64,000 nt of DNA, taken from positions 21,602,001 through 21,666,000 of the forward strand of contig NC_083388.1 in assembly GCF_031755915.1 (NCBI RefSeq), given 5' to 3'. Shown one piece after another: positions 1-11,869 of the stretch (its first letter is position 1; each line of letters starts with the position of its first letter). Below the pieces are notes generated by a model. It was not told the DNA's origin, did not search any database, and saw nothing but the letters and a program-made list of their open reading frames with translations. Both the position numbers and the translations under genes were made by a program. The stretch comes from Ziziphus jujuba. Its lineage: Eukaryota > Streptophyta > Magnoliopsida > Rosales > Rhamnaceae.

Positions 1-1240
1 TAATAAATAAAGATATTTTCGGGAGAAACAGCAACAAACTCTGTAATTTTTCGAGCGACGTAGTTAAAACCCTAGCGATAAAGAGAGAAAGGAAAGGGTG
101 TGTTTGGAGAGCAAGAAAAATCTGCGGATTAATTATTTCTGGGTTTCGAGGTTAGAAAATGGATTTTCTTTCCCTAAGACAAACAGCTAAGTGCTAAGGA
201 ACACCGTTAGAAGCCACTTAGATGTTGCCACGTCAATTGAAGACAGTTTCTTTTTCTTTCATTTTGGTGAAAAATACTTTAGTGGTTTTTATCAAGATTT
301 TTGCATATGTATATTTTATCTGCCGTTGGATGTTAACGTTCACACCAATTTAACCTATCGATTTTTCAGAAATCAAATAATATTATTAAAAAAAATGTCG
401 ACATGTGGATGGATACGAATCGTGTATTTAGAAATGAAATTTTAATTCATGTCCAACTAGTTATATATCAATTATTAACCCAAAAAAAATAAATAAATAA
501 ATTTCCTAGCTAGGTATTCGATTATAACCAGGCTGTAATTTCATTATTATTATGATAGGATCAGTTCCAAACACTTAATAACTAAAGTGAATTTTATATG
601 GTCACTTGTGTTCTATTTGAAGGGGAAAAAAAAAAAAAATGAGTTTCTGACCTTTTCTATTGGGTGGAACAAGAAAAAGACTACGCCTTTTTTTTTTTTT
701 TTTTCAACTGGATTAACTTCAAGAACGTGCAGGACCATTTTTGATCGTATCTTTTTACCTTTAAAAGACAAATTTTATTTCCCCCAACCGTAATGTATTC
801 CTAGGTAAATTCTACTTAAAAATGATTTATGCGTACAAAAATAATAAAAAACTCCGAAAAAGAATAAAAGAATAAATTTAGGAAAAAAATCCAATTGATA
901 ATAAATAATATCGACCACAATTCACCAAATAATTCGGGGAAAAAATAAAAAAAAAGGTCACAAAACTCTGACAATTGAAGAATTTTATGGACAATGAGAA
1001 CTATACTCACTCGATATATTCACCTCGAATACAAACTTCGATAATTTGGTGAAAGAAAAAAAGAAATATTGATATATATCGCACTGAAAATAATACTACA
1101 TAATCGAAATTACAGGACATGTATTCCTGCAACCCCAAAGTATTTCCCTCTCACCAATAAGAACCTGATATCTTATTTCTATCACATGAAAGAAATGGCT
1201 AAGTAACCAAAAAAAAAAAAAAAAGAAAAAAAATATTTAG
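1..1240. other. Left edge: possible 5' leader of an off-window gene, then AT-rich spacer
   Basis: No convincing coding region is visible. The first 180 bases contain an AAACCCTA-type element near 67-76 next to a purine-rich tract. On the minus strand this reads as a pyrimidine-rich leader followed by CTAGGGTTTTAA, typical of plant genes for translation-related proteins. It may therefore be the 5' untranslated region of a minus-strand gene lying to the left. The remainder is homopolymer-rich spacer; the last part probably includes the 3' untranslated region of the acyl-CoA-binding gene that ends at 1318. Confidence 0.25.
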
Positions 1241-1317
1241 GGGGGAAAAAATGGATGATCAGAACCAGAAGCAAATCTAGCAAGCACTATTCGATTAGCT
1301 CTGACCACGTATAATTT

Positions 1318-4300
1318 TCAGGCATCTTCTTTTTGATCAGGAGGGGTTCCAGCAAGCCAACCCCAGACACCACCTGAGCTCTGTCTCTGTTTAGCATTCA
1401 TAGCTGCTTGCTCAGATGCAGCCTTTTGTCGTTGGAGAAGTTCGAGTTCCTTTTGTAATGTTTCCATTGTTTGGAGTTTCTGCCGTAATTCTGCAAGCTC
1501 AACCTGTGGGTTCAAAGAGTAATTAGCTGCTAATTTTTTTTTTCTGGTTAAGGATAATGGCAAGGTTCTCAGCAGAATGGTTTTATAATGATAAGGATGG
1601 TGGCTCCATCACTCCTGAAACTAATTACAGCTCCAGATTCTGAAGACTAGTAGGCCGCTAAAACCAATGCATCAGTGGAGTGAAAAACTTGTACTTAACC
1701 CAAAATGAATAAGGTCCAGAACCACTACTTGGTGAAAACTTGGTGGTGTTTCATGCCAACCACGAGCAAGTGATTTCATTACATAGAAATACTCAGACTT
1801 GCTATCTTATGTTATGATCCATTGGCAAAATCGTTCTCTAAAAGCAGCGTGCTTACCTCCAGTTTGAAACATCTTGATTGCTCAGCGGCAAGTTGACCAC
1901 GAACAGATTGAAGCTCCTGCACAGTAAATACAATAAAATATAAGCGAATTTTCACAAGGCAAGAAAACGAACAATTAAGTGTGCCCAGGACTTTGATTAT
2001 CAAGATTTAAAGAGGAAAACTCTTAAGCCAACTTGCATCTCTTGGTCACAATACTAAAAGAAATTTGGAAATGCATAAAAAGTGAAGAAAGTAGTGTTAC
2101 AGGATAAACTGCCAACTAAAATTATGGCACCAGTTAAACTACCAAGGCTTTCATTTATCGTTCCTTCTACCATAAGGAATTTTTAGAAACAATTTTGTCT
2201 TTGACCATCATTTTCCTATAAAAAAAGGGGAGGGTGGGGGAAGACATCTTGGGTAAGAGAACTGAATCAAGTAAAAGGTTGCGAAACTTTGACCAAGAGC
2301 TCTTTGTTTGAACAGTTCCCACTTATAATTTTAGAATCACAACCGTCAAAACATTTACAAAGTTCAGGTACCCATGATTAATTGGAGGTCATAACTCTAT
2401 CTCATTTCTAAAAGAAGGATTCTCACATTCAACAATCCTACATGCCTACATTTCCCATCATATTATCCAACTAAACAAATAAAGCTGCTCTAGCAACAAA
2501 TAAAAAGCAACACCATAATCTAAAAAGAAACCAAATAGAAGATATCAATATTTATTGATAATCACCTTGTACAGGTCAGTGCTACGAGTCTCTGCTTCTG
2601 CCAAGTCCTGCTTTAATTGGAGAGTGTGCGACTTCTCCTTGCTAAGTGATGATTCTAATTCATCTTTCTCCGCTCTGAGGGATGCTATTAGGTGTTCATT
2701 GGTTTTCACGCCTTTGGATCTCTGCACAAGAATTAAAAGTTTTGAGTGCAAAATAGTAACATGTTTATGGGATGTATTCCCTTCAGCATTTTTTTGATAA
2801 ACTTCCTTGCTTATCAAGAAATGGAATATTGGAGAGAGTTGGAGGCAGTGGCACAAAAACAAAGTAATACATCAAAAAGTATATATTAACTTAGATACTA
2901 ATAGAAATTCAGGAAGCAGTAACAATATTTAAGTTTTCATCTAACATTCTAAAAGTGTGGGGTTATGGTTACCCCTAATACGTTCACAAAAAATCTTGCA
3001 AAACATTTGGCATATTCCTGAGTACTCTTGACTTGACTTAACAAGCATTTAGTCCCCAAGAATGTACAAAAACTAAAACCAAGAGATACAACAATGCATG
3101 TATAATAAACACAAATACATTTACATATATGCACACTCCCCCATCAAAAGTTGCAACTATCTTAGAAACATATTGATGAACTATAAAAAAGGCCAAATTT
3201 CTTCAATATCACATACCATGGGCTCTGAGTCAACATTGTCCATAACAATTTCTCTAATCTTTCCTTCTTGACCTGCTTCGAACTCAGACTCCACATCTCT
3301 GGTAGCATTTGTAGCATTATGCACAGCAGAAACACTGTCCGGCACAGGAGTTTCAATCATCTTTGATTGCAAGGTTGACTTGTGGCTTGGTTTAAGAACA
3401 TTAACCTAACCAAAAATAAAAATAAAAAGATTGGAAATGTAAACAAGAGCAAAGAAGAAACAGACATTTTTAGCAAGTCCCCACCTCATTGCTGTAACGT
3501 CCATTGTATCCTCCAAAAGATACAAGTACATCTTCACCGCTGTGAGAACCTACAACCACACTCAAGCCCTGCAGAAAGAGTCAATCACACAGAGACTCCA
3601 CTATTCACTGCTGGCAGTTATAATGATCACACAGTTGAAGAAAATAAATTACCAGACTAATGTTCCCTCATGTAGGTTAATATTCTATCCATGTCCATCA
3701 TTAAACATGTTAACTATCCATTGAGTTAGCTTGGTAAAGATAGACCACATACTGATAAAGGTTTTGGGATTAGGGATAACTTAGAATGGTTTCAAAACCA
3801 AATCATATAACTAATCTTTGTTTAAATCATCTAACTAATATTCGTTTAATCCTGCTATCCCTCATTTGTATTAATCATTGTTCAGCACATGTTAACTCTC
3901 ATCTATGTTAATCATTGTTCTACGTCAATAAGGTTCAATTTCTATCCTGTTATCAGATGGACTTACACATGAGTTTTAACTGTATTATTTTAGCTGGATA
4001 TACAAAGTCGGGCCCACTTCTTAACAATTAAACTTTTTGAGGTTAATGGTAAATTAACAAAACGGATATCCAAGTCCAACAAGCAGTAATCCCCAGACCA
4101 TATTAGCTGATTAAAATAGTTTCCTCAAAGTAAATACCTCACTTGCAACAGGTACACGCCCTTGAACAGTAGTTACCACAGACCAAACAAGGGTAGACAT
4201 ATTTAGAACTACAGTTTCTGAGGCCCCTGCAAAGAGCCAACAGGTAAAGTTAAGGCCAGATTATGGGGGAAGAAATTGAATTAAACGAGAACCATTACAA

Positions 4301-7300
4301 AGAATATAAAGCATAGATTTTTTTTAAAAAATAAAAATAAATAAATAAATTCACGAAAAACTATTTTCAGATCATTGTTGGAATTTCTTACATGATTATT
4401 AACTGATCCATACATTATCAGGTGAATTTTTCAGTGTTACTAGCTACTTTTATGTAAGTTATTTTTATCTACAAAGCACTTCATGAATTCAGCAAAATGA
4501 CAAATACAACTTTCGTTAGAAATCACATTCCCCACTCTTTTAATACTAGTGTATGGTGTATCTAATATCAGTCACATCAACTCAAATGCTATCACAAAAG
4601 TTTCAGCCTAACACGCACATCATACAAGAACACAAACAGATAGATCATATCAAATTTTCGTTTTTTTCTCACAAGGAAGCAATCTAGAAACTAGCAAGTG
4701 TAAACCAGAGGTCTAAATACAAGGACTAAACCAAAGTATCTTATATCTAAATGCCAAAGTTTAATGACATACCACTTTTATTGTCACCACCACCAACAAT
4801 AAACCAATTCTCCCCAACTGTCACACCTGCATGTCCAGCCCTTGGAGTTGGTATGTCTCCCTGTTGTGTGGGTCTTGACCATTCCATCTATGCAGTCAAA
4901 TATATGAAAGACGTTATTGATGGATTCATAAAAGAAGAAGAACAAAAAATAAAAACAGCAACAACAAAACACTTGAAAAGAGTAGCTATCTTACAGCTTG
5001 CAAATCAAGCACATGCAAATCATTGAAACAAGTTGCATGAGAACCCCCACCAAATATAAGGAGGTAACGCTCAGCATGAACTGCAGCAGAGTGATCAGAC
5101 CTCGGAGAAGGAGGTACCCCCCTGAGAATTAGTGAACAAATATTAATATAGGAGGCAAGGATGCAACTTCAATAACATAAGTTAAACCCATTTTTTAGTC
5201 ATCAAAGTAAAAGAATTTGCATACTACCAAGTAACACCCACCCAAAAAAAATTTGTTTCTTTTTCAAATTTTAAGAGTATTTTTCTTGTATCTGTCACCA
5301 ATTTCTTAATTATGTGAAAGAGCACTAAACGGAACCCCTCCCCAAAAGGACAAGTTCATTTTGAAACTGCCAATTATCTTACACAGCATCAATCTCATCC
5401 CAGGTCATTGTTTCCAGGTCAAGAATATGCAGATCATTCAAGAGACTTCTCTTTGCATCTTGTCCACCAAAAATCACTAAGCTAGATCCAACAAGGGTTA
5501 CCGATTGACCTCCACGAGATACCTGCAAAGCATGAAGGAGAAAACGTGATTTTAAATGCTCATGAAAAACCCATTTATTACTACAATTAGGTTTCAACAC
5601 TGAATGTCAAAATCTCATTTTATGCTTAATGAAAAATTATCAACGTACAGCTACACAAATAAGAAAAACAAAATACAATTATTTGACAATAAGCCATTCA
5701 TTTAGCCAAAATCACTTCTATGTTAGGGACAAGGCAATGTCTAACTGAATTTTAAAGCACAGTAACTTCCAAAATATGGTCTGCCAAAGACTTCCTAGTT
5801 TACAGGTAGAGTATATACACGTATCAAATGTGCCAGTGTACAAATAACCAAGGAAACAGATAAAATACCGGTGGCTTTCCATAGGTCTTTAAGGCTGACC
5901 AACTGCAAGTCTGTAGATCAAATGCCTTCACTGTCATGAGAAAGAAGAAAGAAAAAATTATTACAAAGCATAATGTAAGAATATAAACCTAAATCTAAAT
6001 GTTCGATACATCGGGAAATAAAGTGATTTATTGCCACAGGAAACATTACATCATAAGGAAAACTTAAAAAATAACAATTTCTACCCTGAATAGTTTCCGA
6101 AGGATCCTTTGTGTGTCCAGCAATTGAAAGAAGCTTATTATCCCACGGTATCTGCAGCAACAAGGAAATGATACTAAAGTATCAGTAAGAACATTCTGAG
6201 AAGAAGGAAAAAATAAATAAATAAATAAAACATAAACAGAAGCTGCCTTCTAGATGTCTAATCATATCAGTTAGAAAAAAAGTAATATCCGGTCTATACT
6301 AACCAGGGAATGACCAGCACATGGGGTAACTATAACCGGAGATGGTGAATCAACTGATTCAGACCCAGCCTTAGCCTCAATTCTTGACCAACTCCAACTC
6401 CTCAAATCCAGGACCTGTATTGTTTGTCTAATTAGTAGGAAAATAATAATAATATAACAACCTATAACTAAATCAATGGATTTAAAAAATGGAAACTTCA
6501 GTAGCAAAGGAAAGTACATACAGAGCTCATGATGAAAAAGCTCATAAGGAAATAACCAAAGAGCCACAGAAATATTGTTCCATTCACTAAATAAGTAAAA
6601 AATCCTTGGAAAAGTAGTCAGTACATAAGAAGCATGCAAAAGACACTCCAAAGAAATAGTTCCCAGAAATTTCAAAGACAACGCATAATGGTCTCCTCAA
6701 CAGTGGCCAAGAAGAAACAAGTCAAAACAATGCCACCTACACTACTAATAAGTAAGGAGTAGCCTTAATCCTACACAGCATATACCAGTACCACACCTAT
6801 TGTCTATATAGTATATGAACCATGTAAAAAGAATTTGCTTACATGAAGATCATTAAGGTAACGACCGTTGTGGTTTCCACCATATATGTACATCTTGTCT
6901 TGAACGACTGCTGCTCCATGCTGGGGAATGAGAAAGGTTTTTTTGAAAAAAGAAGAACAAGATTAAAAGGGTGACAATTACAAAGAGAGGACATGCCAAT
7001 ACCTCGTAACGGGATTTTGGTGGTTGACCAGATATGGGAGGTGCAATCCATTGGTCATATACAACAACTGGACCAAAGCCCTCTGAGACAACATCTTTAT
7101 CCTGAGCTTCAACAGGACTCCCATTTTCAGTAGAGATTGTCTTCATCTCAGGATAAGAGTTCCCATTCTCAACAACTGGCTCAACTTTCGAATTATGCTA
7201 CAGAAAAAACACACATTTGAGTTCTCACCATGATAGATCAATGCATTACTTATTTTATTACTTGGTAATGTAAAATATACAAGTAACACTAGCAACAAAA

Positions 7301-8948
7301 GGAATGGAGGGGGAAAAAAAAAAAAAAAAATGATGCTTACATTCATTTGTACATCCACAACAGGTTCTGGTACAAAATTTGATGCTCTTGAATACCAACC
7401 TGGATCTTCTTCCTACTCAACAAAGAATATCAAACAAGAAATATTAGCTAAGGTTTCCAATCACATCACTGAAACATGGACCCTAGAATCTGGTTTTTAA
7501 AGACCTCCAATATTTTCACAAAAAGCCGCATTGACTCAGCAGAATTCATATCTCCAAGCTGCTTCCAGCTGCACAGTGCATTTACAAAACACCATTATAA
7601 ATGGAAACCATATGCTATAATCTAACATAGTTATTCTCTTAAAAAATTATATTATGAAAAAAAAAAAAAAAAGTGTAAATACAAAATCTGACAGCAACAC
7701 CATACTCAAAAATAATCTCCTTGCAGATTAACTTTTGTTTGACAAAGACTACTCAGAATAGCAAAGTACCAAATATCTCCCAAGAATTCAGCCTAGTATT
7801 CCCTTTTCCCACAAAGTAATATATCAGCCAGTGTCATCATAATAAGAATGATATCTCCAAATTCTATGAAAATCCTAATTAAATCTCTATGAAAGAGCAT
7901 CTAATCTACCAAAATGTTCTGTTTTTAACTGATACTATAGATCCTTCATCTGTTTTTCTTCAGTCCTCTTATGTACCTTAACCTTGCAGATCTCTTATAG
8001 AGTAAGTTTAAATACCTAATATGATAATAAAAATAAACTAATGGTACACGGATCAAGATTTTCAAATTATATTGACAACACATTCATGTGTGTGCGCTCT
8101 ATACATGATCTTGCATAAACTTACAATGAGATAGGGATAGAAGAACTACTAAACAAACAAACCTGCTCCATTTGCTTTTCTCAATAGCATTCCAAGCACT
8201 AGGTTCAGGTAAGTTGCAAGGTCCAACGGTAGCCTGAGATGACAATCACAAATGTTATCACCATTACATTTGTACATAATCTCTCCATATCAAATCGGTA
8301 TTTCCTTCGTCTAACTCTCCAGATCACGAATAAATAGTATAACGCATGGACAAAGTCTCAAATGTGAACATATCCAATGCATAAACTAACCGAAAACGCG
8401 AAACTTATAAATAAGAAAAAGGATAGAAATATATAAATATATGTGTACGCATTGCCGCATAAAATAAATCAAAATTCCAATTCTATAGGTCTCTACCTCC
8501 ACGCTAATCCTACGAACCAATCCGAATCACAGATCAACATCCCCAATACAGTCAATCTACATTATAAACCCCAGATCTACCAAAATTACGCGCAAAAACC
8601 AATAACTAGGCAGGCAAACAATGCAAATCAAGCATTTCCAAACAATCAAAACCAAAGAAAATGAAAAAAAAAAAAAATGGATCACAAAATCGAACAGAAA
8701 CAATAAAAAGAAAATGCACGGCATGTACATTTCTAAAGGAGCATTGAGATCGAAAAGCGAAGAATTAGGATTGCTCGAAATACCTGTTGATACAAGGCGT
8801 AGAGAAGGAGAGCTGATTCGGATTTGAACTTGGAGCGAACGGCTTTCGAAGAGGAACGAGGAGATCCGTCGAAGCCTGCGTAGGAGGCCGCGGCGTAGAA
8901 CCTCTCCGGGTACTGGAGACCAGAGGTCGCTCGAGCCATGGCGGCCAT
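1318..8948 (-). CDS. ACBP4: Kelch-repeat acyl-CoA-binding protein (ACBP4/ACBP5 type), 18 exons
   Basis: I assembled 18 exons with GT..AG junctions: 8784-8948, 8163-8233, 7505-7568, 7341-7412, 7003-7197, 6843-6920, 6304-6414, 6085-6151, 5869-5930, 5383-5522, 4995-5121, 4773-4887, 4138-4226, 3485-3568, 3217-3405, 2566-2721, 1857-1916, 1318-1503. They join in one open frame of 676 codons plus stop, close to the 650-670 aa of Arabidopsis ACBP4/5. Residues 12-105 form the acyl-CoA-binding domain (YPERFYAAASYAG, LLYALYQQATVGPCN, KWSSWKQL, MRLFVKILEEEDPGWYS). Kelch repeats follow from about 190 to 480 (MYIYGGNHNGRYLNDLH, LVIFGGQD, LLIFGGGSHATCFNDLHVLD, WFIVGGGDNKSG, LVSFGGYNGRY). A coiled coil and a conserved GGVWGWLAG tail close the protein. 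There is no signal peptide, so it should be cytosolic. The family binds long-chain acyl-CoA esters and shuttles lipid intermediates. A second ATG lies three codons after the chosen one. ACBP4 versus ACBP5 is not resolved. Confidence 0.96.
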
Positions 8949-8965
8949 CTCTCTCCCTCTTCTAT

Positions 8966-9009
8966 CTATATATATATATATATATCTCCTCCTCTCTCTC
9001 TCTCTCTCT
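8966..9009. repeat. (TA)n and (CT)n microsatellites in the ACBP 5' leader
   Basis: A (TA)n run at about 8966-8985 is followed by a (CT)n run at about 8992-9009. They begin about 18 bases upstream of the ACBP4-like start codon at 8946-8948. On the transcribed strand they read (GA)n then (TA)n, a common arrangement in plant 5' untranslated regions. Confidence 0.85.
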
Positions 9010-10690
9010 GTGTTCTTCTTCCCAGTGTATGCGTTGCGCGCAAAGTGAAACAACCTGGCGAGATGAGGGGGGTGGAGTGCAAGAAACGTATGTTTGTCTG
9101 AGATATTGAAATTTGGGAATTTTATATTTGTCAAAACGAAGTATGTGTTAAAGAGGTGGGGCTCATTGTTTGATGTTTCATGGTTTTCTTCCAAATATTT
9201 TATGTGATTTTGGTAGTGTTAATTATGTGAGATTCTTTATTTTCTATTCATCAAAAAAGAGATTCTTTATTTTCCTTTCTTTTCTTTTTTTTTTTTTTTT
9301 TTATAATTTTCTTTGGGATTGGTTTGGTGAGTTTGGAGTTTGGATCTTGTTTTTAGTTGGGTTTTTGAGCAAGGTGCTCTACCACGTCCAAATGTACCTT
9401 AATTAATTTCCTCAGTTAGCCCGTTCCTACTCAATTGAAAATGAGAATGAAAACGAAATGAAAATGATGGATTTTCTTGATAATGAAAAAAAAAAAAAAA
9501 AAAAAAGGACCTCAATATTTTTACTAATAAATTGTAATTGCTATTTCATGTCATTAAAAAAAAAATGTAATTGCTATTTAATACTAGAGGAAAGAAAAAC
9601 TAAAGGGCTGTTTTTTTCAGATAAATAAAAACAAATGGTTGTTAGTGTCACAAAATAAAGGGTTGCTATTGACCATTTACATGGGCAATAAAATCAGCCA
9701 TAAGTATAGTTGTCCACCTAATTCAGCCATACGTATATTCGATCCACGTTTATTGCAAATTTAGTTGCAAACCTACGCAATTACAGAGAAATTTTAAATT
9801 GTCTTTTTTGCTCATTTTTAATTGTTTGATTAGGCAATCAGAAAACAAAAAATGTGTAACGTTTATAACTATATCAGGCAAACGACTAATTAATTGTATT
9901 TTAAATAATTAAAATATAATAAAAGATATCAAGCAATATTCATTACAAAAACACAACACAAAATTCATCCTAATTCGGGTAGCGACGAATCAGAAGATTT
10001 GGTAAATAGTGATCTGATTGAGATCCATTAACTTTCAACATGTTTTCCTTATTTGTAATTTTTCAAGTGCTTATTCCATTTAAAAAAATAAAATAAAACA
10101 AGAAAAACTTGTCCCTTATCGAATCTAGGAAATCCTGTATTCTTGTTCAAATGATAACTTTGTGTGGCCAAGTCAGTGTAAGAATTATCTTAGTCCAGTC
10201 ACATAATTTTGCAACGTTCCAAACCAACATTGATTTGAGTTGATTTTAACGAGGACATAAACACAAAATAATAAACTAATTTCTTGCACCAAGGCTTTTT
10301 TTTGGGGCTTGGGTGAATTCAGGCTTTTTGGCGTCTTGTTGGGTTGACAAATCCTTGTTGGGAAATGGAGTTTGACGGCCTCTTTTGTTTTAGCCCATTA
10401 AACTATTATATGGCCACATTTCATAGACTTTCTTTTCTTCCACCTTCGCTTCTTGATTTCATGCCTTCTAGTATCATATAATATATGTGTTTTTCTTTTT
10501 TTTTCTTTTTTTTTTTTTTTTCAGTCCGCACTTATTTCCCTATCGGAGTCAATGAACGGAATCTAGCTATTTATACATACTCGAATAAATTAAGTTCAGA
10601 AGTTAAAAAATCTGGGTTTTTCCAAGTATTATATATATATATATATATATATTGCTTAGAATTGATTGTTTTTGAGTCTACAAAAATTCA
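9010..10690. other. Intergenic spacer between ACBP-like and PsbP-domain genes
   Basis: No supportable gene. The first 100-200 bases are probably the promoter and leader of the minus-strand ACBP-like gene. The rest is AT-rich with long T and A runs (9282-9302, 9487-9506, 10498-10521) and a (TA)n tract at about 10630-10652. Short open frames here follow homopolymers and show no recognisable protein. Confidence 0.6.
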
Positions 10691-10691
10691 A

Positions 10692-10716
10692 ATATATATA
10701 TATATATATATATATA
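10692..10716. repeat. (TA)n microsatellite abutting a stop codon
   Basis: About 12 TA units end directly at the TGA stop (10717-10719) of the minus-strand PsbP-domain gene. The 3' untranslated region of that gene therefore begins with the repeat. A second (TA)n run lies 40 bases further at 10630-10652. Confidence 0.9.
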
Positions 10717-11841
10717 TCAAGAGGTCAGAGTAAATGAGTGAGCAATTCTATGGAAGTCCAACTTCACCTCTGCCCAAACAGATTCAGGTGCTTGAGCGTT
10801 TAGCGTATATAATCTACCACTTCTGGCACAACAAACCGCCACATTGTGTCTACGAAAGGAGGGGCTCTCAACTTTGAACTCAATCTCGTAGTACTTCACA
10901 TTCTTTTCACTATCTTCTCTCAAACTCGATTCTATCAAACTTGCTTTCACGTCTGGTCGTTTGCCTGATCCTGTTATGCTTCGTATTACAGATTCTCCTA
11001 CCTCTTTTGCTCCTCCAAATGCTTCAATTCTGTGTATATAAGTTAAAGCACTCCATTAGCTCCCACTTACACGTACATTGACTAGGAGTTTTTGTTGCAA
11101 CTTTATTAATTAATACACAAATTTCCAATGAAATTTACCCAAAAAACTAACTTGCAGTTCAATATATAATAGCCTTACTTGAAATCAAGAGGAACTGGGG
11201 AAACAATGACACTGACATTGAGCTCACCGCTAGTACCAGGAGGCCCAAATGCAACAATAGGTTCGTTTACATTTCTTCGTGGAGTGTTGTTTATTGGAGG
11301 TGGATCCAGTGATCTTTCCAACTCTTTTTTCTCAGCTGCTCTGTACAATAGTCTCTGATCTCCAACCCAATTTGCTGGGTACATGAATTCTGTTTGTTTA
11401 TTTATTATTATTATTATTTTTACAACACAAAAGTTAAATCAATTCACTCACTATACATATATACATATATACATATATACTGTCTACTTTCATATCAATT
11501 TCAATTTGACATTTTTACAAACACTTTGTGTTAGACTACTGACCAAATCCTTGGTTGGTGTCAATGTATCTACTGTAGCCTCCAATTGGGTAAATTACAT
11601 CCAGCTTGAGATTCCGACTAGTTTCCGGCGACAAACCCAGAAGAAAACTCGTAACTCCTCCGAAATCTGCACCCAAAGCAACCAGCGAAGCTGACCCAAT
11701 ACCCACCAGGAGTCGCCGCCTGAATGTGGTAGCTAGAGGAGCAAATTGTTCCGCTGGTAGTCTGCTTGTGTCTTGAAAATTACTCTCTTTCTTGTCGCCG
11801 GAGGACTGGTTCATATATATCCGGTGAAAGTAGCGTGCCAT
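10717..11841 (-). CDS. PPD7: Thylakoid-lumen PsbP-domain protein (PPD7-like)
   Basis: Three exons, 11544-11841, 11179-11389 and 10717-11029, with GT..AG junctions, join in one frame of 273 residues plus stop. The N-terminus holds an arginine cluster (FRRRLLVGIGSASLVALGAD, about residues 40-60) before a hydrophobic stretch, the pattern of a twin-arginine lumen-targeting signal behind a short transit region. The rest matches a PsbP fold: EFMYPANWVGDQRLLYRA, LNVSVIVSPVPLDFKIEAFG, VGESVIRSITGSGKRPDVKA, YYEIEFKVESP and SGRLYTLNAQAPESVW. PsbP-family proteins act in the lumen on photosystem II or in assembly of other complexes; the exact role of this member is unknown. Assignment to PPD7 rests partly on its position beside an ACBP4-like gene, as remembered for Arabidopsis At3g05410/At3g05420. 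The true start could be the Met at codon 10. Confidence 0.88.
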
Positions 11842-11869
11842 TGCCTTTTCTTTTTTTTTGGTTCTCTTC

